Source: Pseudomonadota bacterium (GTDB lineage: Bacteria; Pseudomonadota; Alphaproteobacteria; Rhizobiales; Xanthobacteraceae). From it: 64,000 nucleotides of DNA. A model generated the notes under the pieces. That model was given only the letters and a program-made list of their open reading frames with translations. It searched no databases and was not told the DNA's origin. How positions within the stretch are numbered: position 1 is the stretch's first letter; each line of letters starts with the position of its first letter. The DNA lies in the NCBI GenBank assembly GCA_023386885.1, contig JAEWIX010000048.1:93649-157648 (forward strand). The letters run 5' to 3'. The translations under genes were made by a program, and so were the position numbers. Of the stretch, positions 35,125-43,288 are shown piece by piece.

Positions 35125-35880
35125 ATGATGGATACGATCTGGTCGACAACGCAAGCGCGGCTCAGCCATCGGCTGGCGATGCATTTTGGCGTCGCGCCGC
35201 TGCGGCTTGCCGGCGACCAGCCCGTGGTCAGCTTCACGTTCGACGACGTCCCCCGAAGTGCGGCGACACTCGGTGCCGAGATTCTCGAAGATCACGGCGC
35301 GCGTGGCACGTTCTATGTTGCCGGCGGGTTGGTTGGCCGTCCATCGTCGGAATGGCAGATGATCGACGCCGACGGTGTTCGCGCGCTCCACGAGAACGGA
35401 CATGAAATCGGCTGCCACACCTTCTCGCACCGGCGGACGTGCGATCTCGATGCCGCGTCCATGCAGGCGGAAATCGAGGGCAATCGTCGCTATTTCCGGA
35501 CGCTCGACCCGTCGATCAACATCCGTAACTTCGCATATCCCTACGGGTTTGGTTCGATTCAACGCAAACGGCAGCTTGGCGAGGCGTTCGATTCCTGCCG
35601 GAGCATTGTGCCGAAGGTCAACAGCGGGACAATTGACCTGCAGTTTCTGCACGCGATGCCGCTGGTCGATCAGCGGATCGGTCCGCGCGGAATTCAGCGC
35701 GCCTTCGATCAGGCCATCGCGACCGGCGGTTGGCTGATTTTCTATACGCATGACGTTGCGGCAAGGCCGAGTCCATACGGCTGTACGCCGATCCTGTTGC
35801 GGAAGGCGCTGGAAGAAGCGCGTCGCCGCGACGTGCGCATTCTCACCATCGCGGAGGCGTTGCAATGTCTCGGCGTCTAA
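35125..35880 (+). CDS. Polysaccharide deacetylase family protein (CE4/NodB fold)
   Basis: 251 residues. NodB motifs: motif 1 SFTFDDVPRSA (both Asp), motif 2 HTFSHRRTCDL (H-x3-H type), motif 3 YPYGFG, and the C-terminal FYTHDV. No signal peptide, so it may act in the cytoplasm or on the inner face on lipid-linked sugars. In Caulobacter, HfsH of this family deacetylates holdfast and affects adhesion. Starts at ATG 35125, abutting the methyltransferase stop. Confidence 0.88.
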   Translation: MMDTIWSTTQARLSHRLAMHFGVAPLRLAGDQPVVSFTFDDVPRSAATLGAEILEDHGARGTFYVAGGLVGRPSSEWQMIDADGVRALHENGHEIGCHTFSHRRTCDLDAASMQAEIEGNRRYFRTLDPSINIRNFAYPYGFGSIQRKRQLGEAFDSCRSIVPKVNSGTIDLQFLHAMPLVDQRIGPRGIQRAFDQAIATGGWLIFYTHDVAARPSPYGCTPILLRKALEEARRRDVRILTIAEALQCLGV

Positions 35881-35925
35881 ACGGTTTCTTTGCCTTTCCG
35901 GCAAATACTCGGTCGATGAGTATAG

Positions 35926-35940
35926 TTAATCCTTCATTAA
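35926..35940. promoter_or_regulatory. Putative CtrA-binding site
   Basis: TTAATCCTTCATTAA is an exact TTAA-N7-TTAA, the consensus of the alphaproteobacterial cell-cycle regulator CtrA. It lies 88 bases before the Wzc-like gene's ATG in a 147-base spacer. A small hairpin TTTGCC/GGCAAA (35889-35905) just upstream may end the preceding operon. Confidence 0.6.
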
Positions 35941-36027
35941 TCGGTGCGGTGCGTATGGCGGCGTTTCGAGTGGTTGATAACGTCGCGCGAATGATGCCGC
36001 CGGTTTGGGGCATGACGGGGGACGATC

Positions 36028-38298
36028 ATGTTCAAGTATGATCGCCCCGTGGAGCCGCCCGCAACGAACGCCGGCGAGCGTCAGCGCGCGGCCGTGTTCG
36101 ACATCGATCTTCTCGGCCTGATCGCGGTGCTGTGGCGCCGCCGTATTTTCATCATCGCCGTAGCGTTCGGCTGCGCCTGCCTCGCCGTCGCTGTCGGCAA
36201 GAGCCTGACACCCCGCTACACCGCGACGGCGCAGCTCTATGTCGATCCGCGCGAGTTGCAGCTTGTCGAGCGCGAGTTGACGCCGCGCGCGCAGGATATG
36301 TCCGGCCTTGCCATCGTCGCGGAAAGTCAGGCGCGGTTCATCACCTCGAACAGCGTCCTGCTGCGTGTCATCAAGGATACCAAGATCGACAAGGACCCCG
36401 AGTTCGGCGGCAAGTCGACCAGCTTCTTCGCGCCGCTGTGGTCGATGATCGGCCGTCGCGCGCCGACCGCGTCCGCCGATCTCACCGAGGCGCTGGACCT
36501 TCTCAACCGCCACGTCAGCGTCAAGCGGACCGATCGCACCTTCATCGTCGACATCGACGTCTGGTCGCGCGATCCGGCCAAGGCGGCGATGCTCGCCAAT
36601 GCCATAGCCACGGCGTATCTCGCCGAATCGCGACATTCGCAGTCGACGGCGGCGCGCCGCGCCACCACCGATCTGTCGAGCCGGCTGAAGGAGTTGCAGC
36701 AACGGCTGCGCACCGCGGAGAACAAGCTCGCGGATTACAAGGCGCGGAACAATTTCGTCGGCAGCCAGGATACGCTGATCAGCGATCAGCAACTGTCCGC
36801 CATCACCCAGCGCCTCGCGGCGGCGCGCGCGGTGACGCTGGACGCGCAGGCCAAGTACGATCAGATCGAGCAGGCGCGGCGCAATGCGGTCGATCCCGGG
36901 GCGATGCCGGAAGCCTTGCAATCGCCGACCATCGCCAACCTGCGCGCCCAGTATAGCGACACGCGCAAGCGCTATGCCGAATTGCGCAATGAATTGGGGC
37001 CGCGTCACCCGACGCTGATGAACATGCAGCGGCAGGTCGAGGACCTGCGCCGCAATATCAACGACGAGGTGAACCGCTACGCCGTGGCGGCACAGACCGA
37101 TCTTGCGCGCGCGCGGGATTTCGAGGCGTCGCTGACCAAGGAACTGGAGCGACAGAAGCAGCAGAGCGTCGATCTCAGTCAGGCCTCGGTGCGGGCACGC
37201 GAGCTGGAGCGCGATGTCGAGGCCAGCCGCGCGGTCTATCTCGCGTTCCTCAAGCGATCGCGTGAAACCGAGGAGCAGGAAACGCTCAATACATCGAGCG
37301 CGCGCGTGATCGGCGAGGCTGTTCAGCCGCGGCTGCGTACGTTCCCGCCCGCGATGAGCTTGCTGGCGATGATAGGCTTCGTGCTCGGCGGATTGGCCGC
37401 TGCCGGCTACGTCTTCATTATTTCCCGGTTGCGAACCGGCGAAATCGAGCCGGGCCGGACCCCGGACGATACCGTGACATCGCCGCCGATGGCTCCCGTG
37501 GCGCCGGAACATCCGGCTGTGCCGCGCAAGCCGGCATTCGCAATGATCGAGAAGCCGCTGTTGGCGTGCCTCGAGGAAACCGATGTCCTGCGGACGCTCG
37601 GCGGAATCATGCTGACACCCGGCAAGCCGGATCTGACGCGGATGGGTTGGCCGACGCTGCGGGCCGGTGGCGGCAAGGCCTTCCGCGATGCGGTTGCCAA
37701 GCTGTGCACTGCGGCGCGCAAACGTACGCCTGATGGGCGGGTTCCTGTCATTGCCGTGATCGGACTGGCGCGGGAGCCGGGCCGATCCGTCGTATCCGCG
37801 AATCTGGCGCTGGCGGCGGCCCGCGATGGCGCGCAGGTCCTGATGGTCGATGCCGATATTGAAGGTCGCGCGCTCTCAGTACGGCTCGGCAATGCTGTCG
37901 AGCCGAAGAAAGCCGTTTCACTACTGTCGTTCGGCACGGGTAGGGCGACGCATGTGCCGGTTGGCGATGGCGTGGCTGCCGTGGCGCTTCCGGCCGGGCT
38001 GACGGCGGAAGCTGCCGGGAAGCATCTGCGCAAGGCCATCGCGCAAGCGCAGGTCACGCCGGCATACAACCTCGTTCTGATCGAGGGGCCGGCGATGCCG
38101 TGGGATGCTTCGGACCTCGACGTGCTCAGCGCCGCAGATGCGCTCGTGGTCGTTTTGCCGACCCGACTGGATATCAATCAAGCCATGGAGGAAATCCTCG
38201 ATGCGCTTGGCGATGAGCAACAGAAGCTTATCGGAGTCATTCTCAATGAGGTCGATCTCACCGGGGTCGATCGCGATCGAGGCAAACAGCATGCTTGA
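36028..38298 (+). CDS. Wzc-like polysaccharide co-polymerase with degenerate ATPase domain
   Basis: 756 residues. Wzz domain: helix 1 near residues 32-52, PRYTATAQLYVDPRE, a long coiled-coil periplasmic part (about 200-430) and helix 2 near 450-470 (FPPAMSLLAMIGF). The cytoplasmic domain resembles a BY-kinase, with VLMVDADIEG, but the P-loop reads EPGRS (583-587) instead of GKS/T, the Walker B strand reads VLIEGPA, and there is no C-terminal tyrosine cluster. It should set chain length and link to export but probably lacks kinase activity. Overlaps the WecG-like gene by eight bases. Confidence 0.88.
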   Translation: MFKYDRPVEPPATNAGERQRAAVFDIDLLGLIAVLWRRRIFIIAVAFGCACLAVAVGKSLTPRYTATAQLYVDPRELQLVERELTPRAQDMSGLAIVAESQARFITSNSVLLRVIKDTKIDKDPEFGGKSTSFFAPLWSMIGRRAPTASADLTEALDLLNRHVSVKRTDRTFIVDIDVWSRDPAKAAMLANAIATAYLAESRHSQSTAARRATTDLSSRLKELQQRLRTAENKLADYKARNNFVGSQDTLISDQQLSAITQRLAAARAVTLDAQAKYDQIEQARRNAVDPGAMPEALQSPTIANLRAQYSDTRKRYAELRNELGPRHPTLMNMQRQVEDLRRNINDEVNRYAVAAQTDLARARDFEASLTKELERQKQQSVDLSQASVRARELERDVEASRAVYLAFLKRSRETEEQETLNTSSARVIGEAVQPRLRTFPPAMSLLAMIGFVLGGLAAAGYVFIISRLRTGEIEPGRTPDDTVTSPPMAPVAPEHPAVPRKPAFAMIEKPLLACLEETDVLRTLGGIMLTPGKPDLTRMGWPTLRAGGGKAFRDAVAKLCTAARKRTPDGRVPVIAVIGLAREPGRSVVSANLALAAARDGAQVLMVDADIEGRALSVRLGNAVEPKKAVSLLSFGTGRATHVPVGDGVAAVALPAGLTAEAAGKHLRKAIAQAQVTPAYNLVLIEGPAMPWDASDLDVLSAADALVVVLPTRLDINQAMEEILDALGDEQQKLIGVILNEVDLTGVDRDRGKQHA

Positions 38299-39088
38299 AC
38301 GTCGTATCAATGCCGCAGGTCGCGCCGCTACGGCCGCCATTCCGCGCGTTTCGCTGGGTGGACTTCGCGTTGCCGTTCTCGATATCGAGGAGACGGCGAA
38401 CTTCATGGTCAGGATGGCGTTTCCCGAGCGCCGAATCGGTCGCCCGTTGTATCTGACCTCCGCTAACGGCGAGGTGCTGGCGCGCTGCTCGACTGATCCC
38501 GGCGTCAAGCGGCTGTTCACGTCCGCCGATCTGATCAACGCCGATGGCCAGCCGCTCGTCAGCGCGTCGCGCTATCGCACGTCGATGCCGTTGCCCGAGC
38601 GGGTGGCGACCACCGATCTGTTTCACGTCGTGGCACGTAAGGCGGCCGAGGCCGATCTCACCTTTTATATGTTCGGCGCATCGGAAGAGGAGAACGCCCG
38701 CGCGGTCGAGAACGTCCGCAAGGCGCATCCGACCTTGAAGATTGCCGGGCGTTCGCATGGTTATCTCGATGGCGCCGCACTTGAAGCCAAGGTGGACGAA
38801 ATCAACGCGTTGGCGCCGGACGTTCTGTGGCTGGCGCTCGGCGTGCCGCGCGAGCAGGGATTCATCGAAACCTATTCGGCGCGGCTCTCGAATGTCGGTA
38901 TGATCAAGACGTCGGGCGGGTTGTTCAATTTCCTCTCCGGCAGCCGCAAGCGCGCGCCGCAATGGATGCAAGATGTCGGGCTGGAATGGGCCTGGCGGAT
39001 CGCGCAGGAGCCGCGTCGGCTGTTCTGGCGCTACCTGACCACTAATCCGCGTGCGCTGCATCTGTTGTGGAAGAAGCACCATCATTAG
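38291..39088 (+). CDS. WecG/TagA/CpsF family glycosyltransferase (GT26)
   Basis: 265 residues. Family landmarks: LTSANGEVLARC, LINADGQPLVSASR (the conserved D-G near the active site), YMFGASEEENARA, DVLWLALGVPREQGFI and SGGLFNFLSGSRKRAPQWMQDVGLEW. This family moves ManNAc(A) or related sugars onto lipid-linked acceptors; HfsJ of the Caulobacter holdfast belongs here. ATG 38291 lies within the end of the Wzc-like gene, indicating translational coupling. A His-rich C-terminus (KKHHH) ends the protein. Confidence 0.92.
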   Translation: MLERRINAAGRAATAAIPRVSLGGLRVAVLDIEETANFMVRMAFPERRIGRPLYLTSANGEVLARCSTDPGVKRLFTSADLINADGQPLVSASRYRTSMPLPERVATTDLFHVVARKAAEADLTFYMFGASEEENARAVENVRKAHPTLKIAGRSHGYLDGAALEAKVDEINALAPDVLWLALGVPREQGFIETYSARLSNVGMIKTSGGLFNFLSGSRKRAPQWMQDVGLEWAWRIAQEPRRLFWRYLTTNPRALHLLWKKHHH

Positions 39089-39095
39089 CAGCACG

Positions 39096-40094
39096 ATGAA
39101 CGATCGCCCCGCGGTTCTGGTGACGGGCGGCGCCGGCTACATCGGCGCGCATGGCTGCAAGGCGTTGCAGGCTGCCGGCTTTCTGCCTGTCGTCTACGAT
39201 AATTTTTCCACGGGACATCGAAGTTTCGTCACAGGACCGTTCGTCGAAGGCGACCTGCACGAGCGCGACGCGCTGGCATCGGCGTTTCGGCAATACCCGA
39301 TCGTCGCGGTGATGCATTTCGCCGCCGCGAGCCTGGTCGGCGAGTCGATGGTCGATCCGCACAAGTATTACTTCAATAACGTCGGCGGCACGCTGGCATT
39401 GCTCGATGCGATGCGCGCGGCGGGTTGCAACAGGCTGGTGTTCTCGAGCACGGGCGCTGTCTACGGTAATGCCGACAGCAAGGCCCTGCCGGAAAAATAT
39501 CCGTGCCAGCCGATCAATCCCTATGGGCGGTCGAAGTTGATGATCGAGCAGATGCTCGACGATCATCGCCGTGCCTACGGGTTCGGCGCGTTCTGCCTGC
39601 GTTACTTCAACGCCAGCGGCGCGGATGCCTCCGCTACCATCGGCGAACTGCGCGATCCGGAAACTCATCTCATCCCGCGCGCGATGATGGCGCTGCAAGG
39701 CCACGTGCCGGACTTCGCGGTGTTCGGTGACGATTACGATACGCCGGATGGCACCGCGATCCGCGATTACATCCACGTCACCGATCTGGCGGCGGCGCAT
39801 GTGAAGGCGCTGACGCTGCTGCTCGCGGGCCAGACCGGCGGTAGCTTCAATCTCGGCACCGGACACGGATTTTCGGTTAAGGAGATTCTGGCGGCGATCG
39901 CGACCGTAACGGGACGTGAAGTGCCGCACCGGATTGAGCCGCGTCGGTCGGGCGATCCGACTTATCTCGTCGCTGATCCCTCGGCGGCCCGTAACGTGCT
40001 CGATTTCAGGCCGTCACATTCCGACCTGACAACGATTGTGAGGTCCGCGTGGGCCTGGCATCAGCGCGCTCATCCGCGGAAGTCGGCCAGCTAG
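39096..40094 (+). CDS. galE: UDP-glucose 4-epimerase
   Basis: 332 residues. Interconverts UDP-glucose and UDP-galactose with bound NAD: VTGGAGYIGAHGCKAL at the N-terminus, catalytic FSSTGAVYG serine and YGRSK (Tyr-x3-Lys), RYFNASGAD, and FNLGTGHGFSV near the C-terminus. Starts seven bases after the WecG-like stop, so it is cotranscribed and likely feeds UDP-galactose to the polysaccharide. Confidence 0.95.
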   Translation: MNDRPAVLVTGGAGYIGAHGCKALQAAGFLPVVYDNFSTGHRSFVTGPFVEGDLHERDALASAFRQYPIVAVMHFAAASLVGESMVDPHKYYFNNVGGTLALLDAMRAAGCNRLVFSSTGAVYGNADSKALPEKYPCQPINPYGRSKLMIEQMLDDHRRAYGFGAFCLRYFNASGADASATIGELRDPETHLIPRAMMALQGHVPDFAVFGDDYDTPDGTAIRDYIHVTDLAAAHVKALTLLLAGQTGGSFNLGTGHGFSVKEILAAIATVTGREVPHRIEPRRSGDPTYLVADPSAARNVLDFRPSHSDLTTIVRSAWAWHQRAHPRKSAS

Positions 40095-40117
40095 CTGACG
40101 AACGGAGTCCGTCAGCT
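40093..40117. terminator. Hairpin filling the galE/gcrA gap
   Basis: Arms AGCTGACG (40093-40100) and CGTCAGCT (40110-40117) form a perfect stem between the two convergent stop codons. Short T content; a bidirectional terminator is likely. Confidence 0.65.
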
Positions 40118-40624
40118 TCAACGCGGCTTCGGCTGTTGCCGGCGACGGTCGGCGGCGGGCTGATAGGCAATCCGCGAATGATGCGCGCAATAGGGTAGCC
40201 CGGTCAGCGACTTGCCGCCGCAGAAGAAGAATTCCGGATTGCTGGGATCGCCCACCGGCCAGTGACAGGTGCTCTCGTTGAGTTCCAGCAGCGTCAGCCG
40301 CTGGCTCATCGGCACCACGTTGTCATGTGCGATGGGGTCCGCTTCGACTTCGACCTCGAACGCATGGGCCAGCGCGGTGTTGCCGCGCGACACCGGACGC
40401 GACACCCGCATCATCTGCGGCGCCGGGCGGACCTTGCGCGGGCGCGGCGCCGCAGATGATGGCGTCTTGGCGCGGCCGGACAGCCCGAGCCGGTGCACTT
40501 TGCCGATCACGGCATTGCGGGTCACATTGCCGAGTTCCGCCGCGATCTGGCTGGCTGAGAGGCCGGCTTCCCAGAGCTTCTTCAGTTGCTCGACGCGATC
40601 GTCGGACCAGGTCAATACTGTCAT
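40118..40624 (-). CDS. gcrA: GcrA cell-cycle regulator
   Basis: 168 residues. The N-terminal DNA-binding domain is unmistakable: LTWSDDRVEQLKKLWEAGLS, then NVTRNAVIGKVHRLGLSGR, and the C-terminal sigma-interacting part has CHWPVGDP and YCAHHSRIAYQP. GcrA binds sigma-70 RNA polymerase and activates promoters with methylated GANTC sites, in the CtrA/DnaA/CcrM circuit. ATG 40624 matches the family start; upstream AAGGAA serves as ribosome site. Confidence 0.96.
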   Translation of the reverse strand: MTVLTWSDDRVEQLKKLWEAGLSASQIAAELGNVTRNAVIGKVHRLGLSGRAKTPSSAAPRPRKVRPAPQMMRVSRPVSRGNTALAHAFEVEVEADPIAHDNVVPMSQRLTLLELNESTCHWPVGDPSNPEFFFCGGKSLTGLPYCAHHSRIAYQPAADRRRQQPKPR

Positions 40625-40991
40625 CGCACTGTTTCCTTCGTATCGTGCGACACCCCGGAGGAAGCCGCGTTGCGACGTCTGTCGTTCAAAATCCCTGCGG
40701 CTAGAATCCCTTAGCCCTCGCCGGACGCGGAAAGCGCACCGGACGTTCACGCCGAGATCAGGACCTAAGCTGGATCAAAACTGCCGCACGAGATGTCGTA
40801 CTCGATAGCCAAAACGCTACAATATGCGGCGACTCACGCGCAAGAGTCGCGCCCGATGCGTCCACATCTTCCGTAGTCAATCGATAAAATCGGCTTTTTC
40901 TGCGACTCGCAGTGACTTCGTTGCATCACCGGCTGCTGCCACCGGGTGCGGTGAAGACGCCGAAAAGCCCGTCCTGGCGCCGCCTGCGAGG
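40625..40991. promoter_or_regulatory. gcrA upstream region with cluster of GANTC sites
   Basis: No gene is visible here. Four GANTC (CcrM methylation) sites occur at 40704-40708, 40831-40835, 40844-40848 and 40904-40908. This is the divergent spacer between gcrA (-) and argD (+) and should contain the gcrA promoter; I cannot place its -10/-35 with confidence. Confidence 0.5.
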
Positions 40992-41019
40992 TTGACAGCG
41001 ATCAAACCCGTCCTAGAAT
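40992..41019 (+). promoter_or_regulatory. Predicted sigma-70 promoter of argD-argF
   Basis: TTGACA (40992-40997, perfect consensus), 16-base spacer, TAGAAT (41014-41019). The predicted start, about 41026, coincides with the first base of the hairpin described next. Confidence 0.7.
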
Positions 41020-41025
41020 AATCGC

Positions 41026-41051
41026 ATGTGCCGCCTGGAAAGGCGGCACAT
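41026..41051 (+). ncRNA. 5'-terminal leader hairpin of argD transcript
   Basis: Perfect 11-base stem ATGTGCCGCCT (41026-41036) / AGGCGGCACAT (41041-41051) closed by a GGAA (GNRA) tetraloop and followed by TTCGTTTTC. It starts at the predicted transcription start and lies 91 bases before the argD ATG. It could protect the 5' end, act as an attenuator, or bind a protein. Confidence 0.5.
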
Positions 41052-41142
41052 TTCGTTTTCGGGACAGGGTTTTTTGCAGCCGCGAGCCATTCTCACGCCG
41101 CGCCAGTACGGCCCGTCTCTCTATTGTTCGATCGGACCTGTC

Positions 41143-42351
41143 ATGACCAAGAGCGCGCCGTCTCATTTGTTGCCTGTCTTTGCCCGTGCCGACGTCGCCT
41201 TCGAGCGCGGCGAGGGCGCATGGCTGATCGGCACCGACGGTGAGCGTTATCTCGATTTCACCAGTGGCGTCGCGGTCAACGCACTCGGTCACGCGCATCC
41301 TCAACTGGTGGCCGCTTTGCAGGAGCAGGCCACCAAGCTGTGGCACATGTCGAACCTGTTCAAGAGCCCGGATGGCGAGCGCCTTGCCGCGCGGCTGTGC
41401 GAGCAGAGTTTCGCCGACAAGGTGTTCTTCTGCAATTCCGGCGCGGAAGCGATGGAGTGCTGCATCAAGGTAGCGCGCCGCTATCACGCGATGAAGGGGC
41501 ATCCCGAGCGCTATCGCATCATCACCTTCGAGGGCGCGTTCCACGGCCGCACCTTGGCGACGCTGGCTGCAACCGGCGCGGCGAAATATCTCGAAGGCTT
41601 CGGTCCCCCGATGGAGGGGTTCGACCAAGTTCCGCTCGGCGATGTCGCGGCGGTGAAGAAGGCGATCGGCCCGAACACCGCCGGCATCCTGATCGAGCCG
41701 GTGCAGGGCGAGGGCGGTGTGCGCGCCGCGTCCAATGCCTTCTTCAAGGAACTGCGTCAGCTTTGCGACGACAACGGCCTGCTGCTGATTTTCGACGAAG
41801 TGCAGACCGGCATGGGTCGTACCGGCGAGTTGTTCGCTTACAAGCGCACGGGGGTAACGCCCGACGTGATGTCGCTGGCCAAGGCGCTGGGCGGTGGTTT
41901 CCCGATCGGCGCGTGTCTCGCAACCGAGGAAGCGGCATCCGGCATGACGCCGGGCTCGCACGGCTCGACCTTCGGCGGCAACCCGCTGGCGGTGGCGGCG
42001 GCCAACGCCGTGCTCGACGTGATGCTGAAGCCGGATTTCTTCCCGCACGCGCAAAGGATGTCGCTGCTCCTCAAGCAAAAGCTCGCGTCGGTGGTCGACC
42101 GTCACCCGGACGTGCTGGCCGATGTGCGCGGCGAGGGGCTGCTGCTCGGCGTCAAGGCGGTGGTGCCGGCCGGCGATCTGATCAACGCCTTGCGTGACGA
42201 GAAGTTGCTCACCGTCGGGGCCGGCGATAACGTGGTGCGCTTCCTGCCGCCGCTGATCGTGACTGAGGCCGAACTGGACGAAGCGGTGGCGCGGCTGGAG
42301 CGCGCTTGCGCGGCGCTGTCGGCCGCCACCAAGCTCGAGGCGGCGCGATGA
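41143..42351 (+). CDS. argD: Acetylornithine transaminase
   Basis: 402 residues, PLP-dependent class III aminotransferase of arginine synthesis (also succinyldiaminopimelate in lysine synthesis in many bacteria). Motifs: YLDFTSGVAVNALGHAHP, NSGAEAMECCIKVARRY, FEGAFHGRT, IFDEVQTGMGRTG and the PLP-lysine SLAKALGGGFPIGA. ATG 41143 fits the family; the frame is open upstream into the leader hairpin. ATGA overlap with argF. Confidence 0.95.
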   Translation: MTKSAPSHLLPVFARADVAFERGEGAWLIGTDGERYLDFTSGVAVNALGHAHPQLVAALQEQATKLWHMSNLFKSPDGERLAARLCEQSFADKVFFCNSGAEAMECCIKVARRYHAMKGHPERYRIITFEGAFHGRTLATLAATGAAKYLEGFGPPMEGFDQVPLGDVAAVKKAIGPNTAGILIEPVQGEGGVRAASNAFFKELRQLCDDNGLLLIFDEVQTGMGRTGELFAYKRTGVTPDVMSLAKALGGGFPIGACLATEEAASGMTPGSHGSTFGGNPLAVAAANAVLDVMLKPDFFPHAQRMSLLLKQKLASVVDRHPDVLADVRGEGLLLGVKAVVPAGDLINALRDEKLLTVGAGDNVVRFLPPLIVTEAELDEAVARLERACAALSAATKLEAAR

Positions 42352-43268
42352 GCGGTTTGCGTCACTTTCTCGATCTCACGGATATTCCGGCCGGGGATCT
42401 TCGCGGCATTCTCGATGCCGGCGTCGCCATCAAGGCCAAACTCAAAAGCGGCCACGCTGACAAGCCTCTCGCGGGCAAGACGCTGGCGATGATCTTCGAC
42501 AAGCCGTCGACGCGCACGCGGGTATCGTTCGATGTCGGCATGCGCCAGCTCGGCGGCGAAACCATCATGCTGACCGGCGCGGAAATGCAGCTCGGGCGCG
42601 GCGAGACCATCGCCGATACCGCGCGGGTGCTGTCGCGCTATGTCGACGCCATCATGATCCGCATCCTCAATCACGAGGCGCTGCTGGAACTGGCGGCACA
42701 CGCCACGGTGCCGGTGATCAACGGCCTGACGCGACGCTCGCACCCGTGCCAAGTGATGGCCGATCTGATGACGTTCGAGGAACATCGTGGTCCGATCGCC
42801 GGCCGCACGGTGGCCTGGACCGGCGACGACAACAACGTGCTGGCGTCGTGGGCACACGCCGCCGAGCGTTTCAAGTTCAAGCTGAATGTCGCCACGCCGC
42901 CGCAGCTTGCGCCAAACAAGTTGCTGAAAGACTGGATCAAGACCTCCGGCGCGGACATCACGGTCGGGACCGATCCCGAAGCGGCTGTGCGCGGCGCGGA
43001 TTGCATCGTCACCGACACCTGGGTGTCGATGGGCGACAAGGATGGCGAGCATCGCCACAACCTGCTGAAGCCGTATCAGGTCAATGCGCACCTGATGTCG
43101 TTGGCCAGGCCCGATGCGCTGTTTATGCATTGCCTTCCGGCGCATCGCGGCGACGAGGTCACCGACGAGGTGATCGACGGTCCGCAATCGGTGGTGTTCG
43201 ACGAGGCCGAGAATCGCATGCACGCGCAAAAGGGTGTGCTGGCGTGGTGTCTCAACGCCGTGAAGTAG
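42348..43268 (+). CDS. argF: Ornithine carbamoyltransferase
   Basis: 306 residues. Makes citrulline from ornithine and carbamoyl phosphate. The carbamoyl-phosphate loop STRTR (after DKP), HPCQVMADLMT, DGNN-like GDDNNVLASW, the ornithine-loop VSMGD and catalytic HCLPAHRGDEVT are intact. Starts in an ATGA overlap with argD. Length and motifs are those of the anabolic enzyme. Confidence 0.96.
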   Translation: MSGLRHFLDLTDIPAGDLRGILDAGVAIKAKLKSGHADKPLAGKTLAMIFDKPSTRTRVSFDVGMRQLGGETIMLTGAEMQLGRGETIADTARVLSRYVDAIMIRILNHEALLELAAHATVPVINGLTRRSHPCQVMADLMTFEEHRGPIAGRTVAWTGDDNNVLASWAHAAERFKFKLNVATPPQLAPNKLLKDWIKTSGADITVGTDPEAAVRGADCIVTDTWVSMGDKDGEHRHNLLKPYQVNAHLMSLARPDALFMHCLPAHRGDEVTDEVIDGPQSVVFDEAENRMHAQKGVLAWCLNAVK

Positions 43269-43288
43269 GCAACGGATAGGAGCGCGCG

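Noticed and set aside
35926..37512. 528-codon open frame antisense to the Wzc-like gene
   Set aside because: No motifs and covers the CtrA box and 5' half of a clear Wzz-domain gene.
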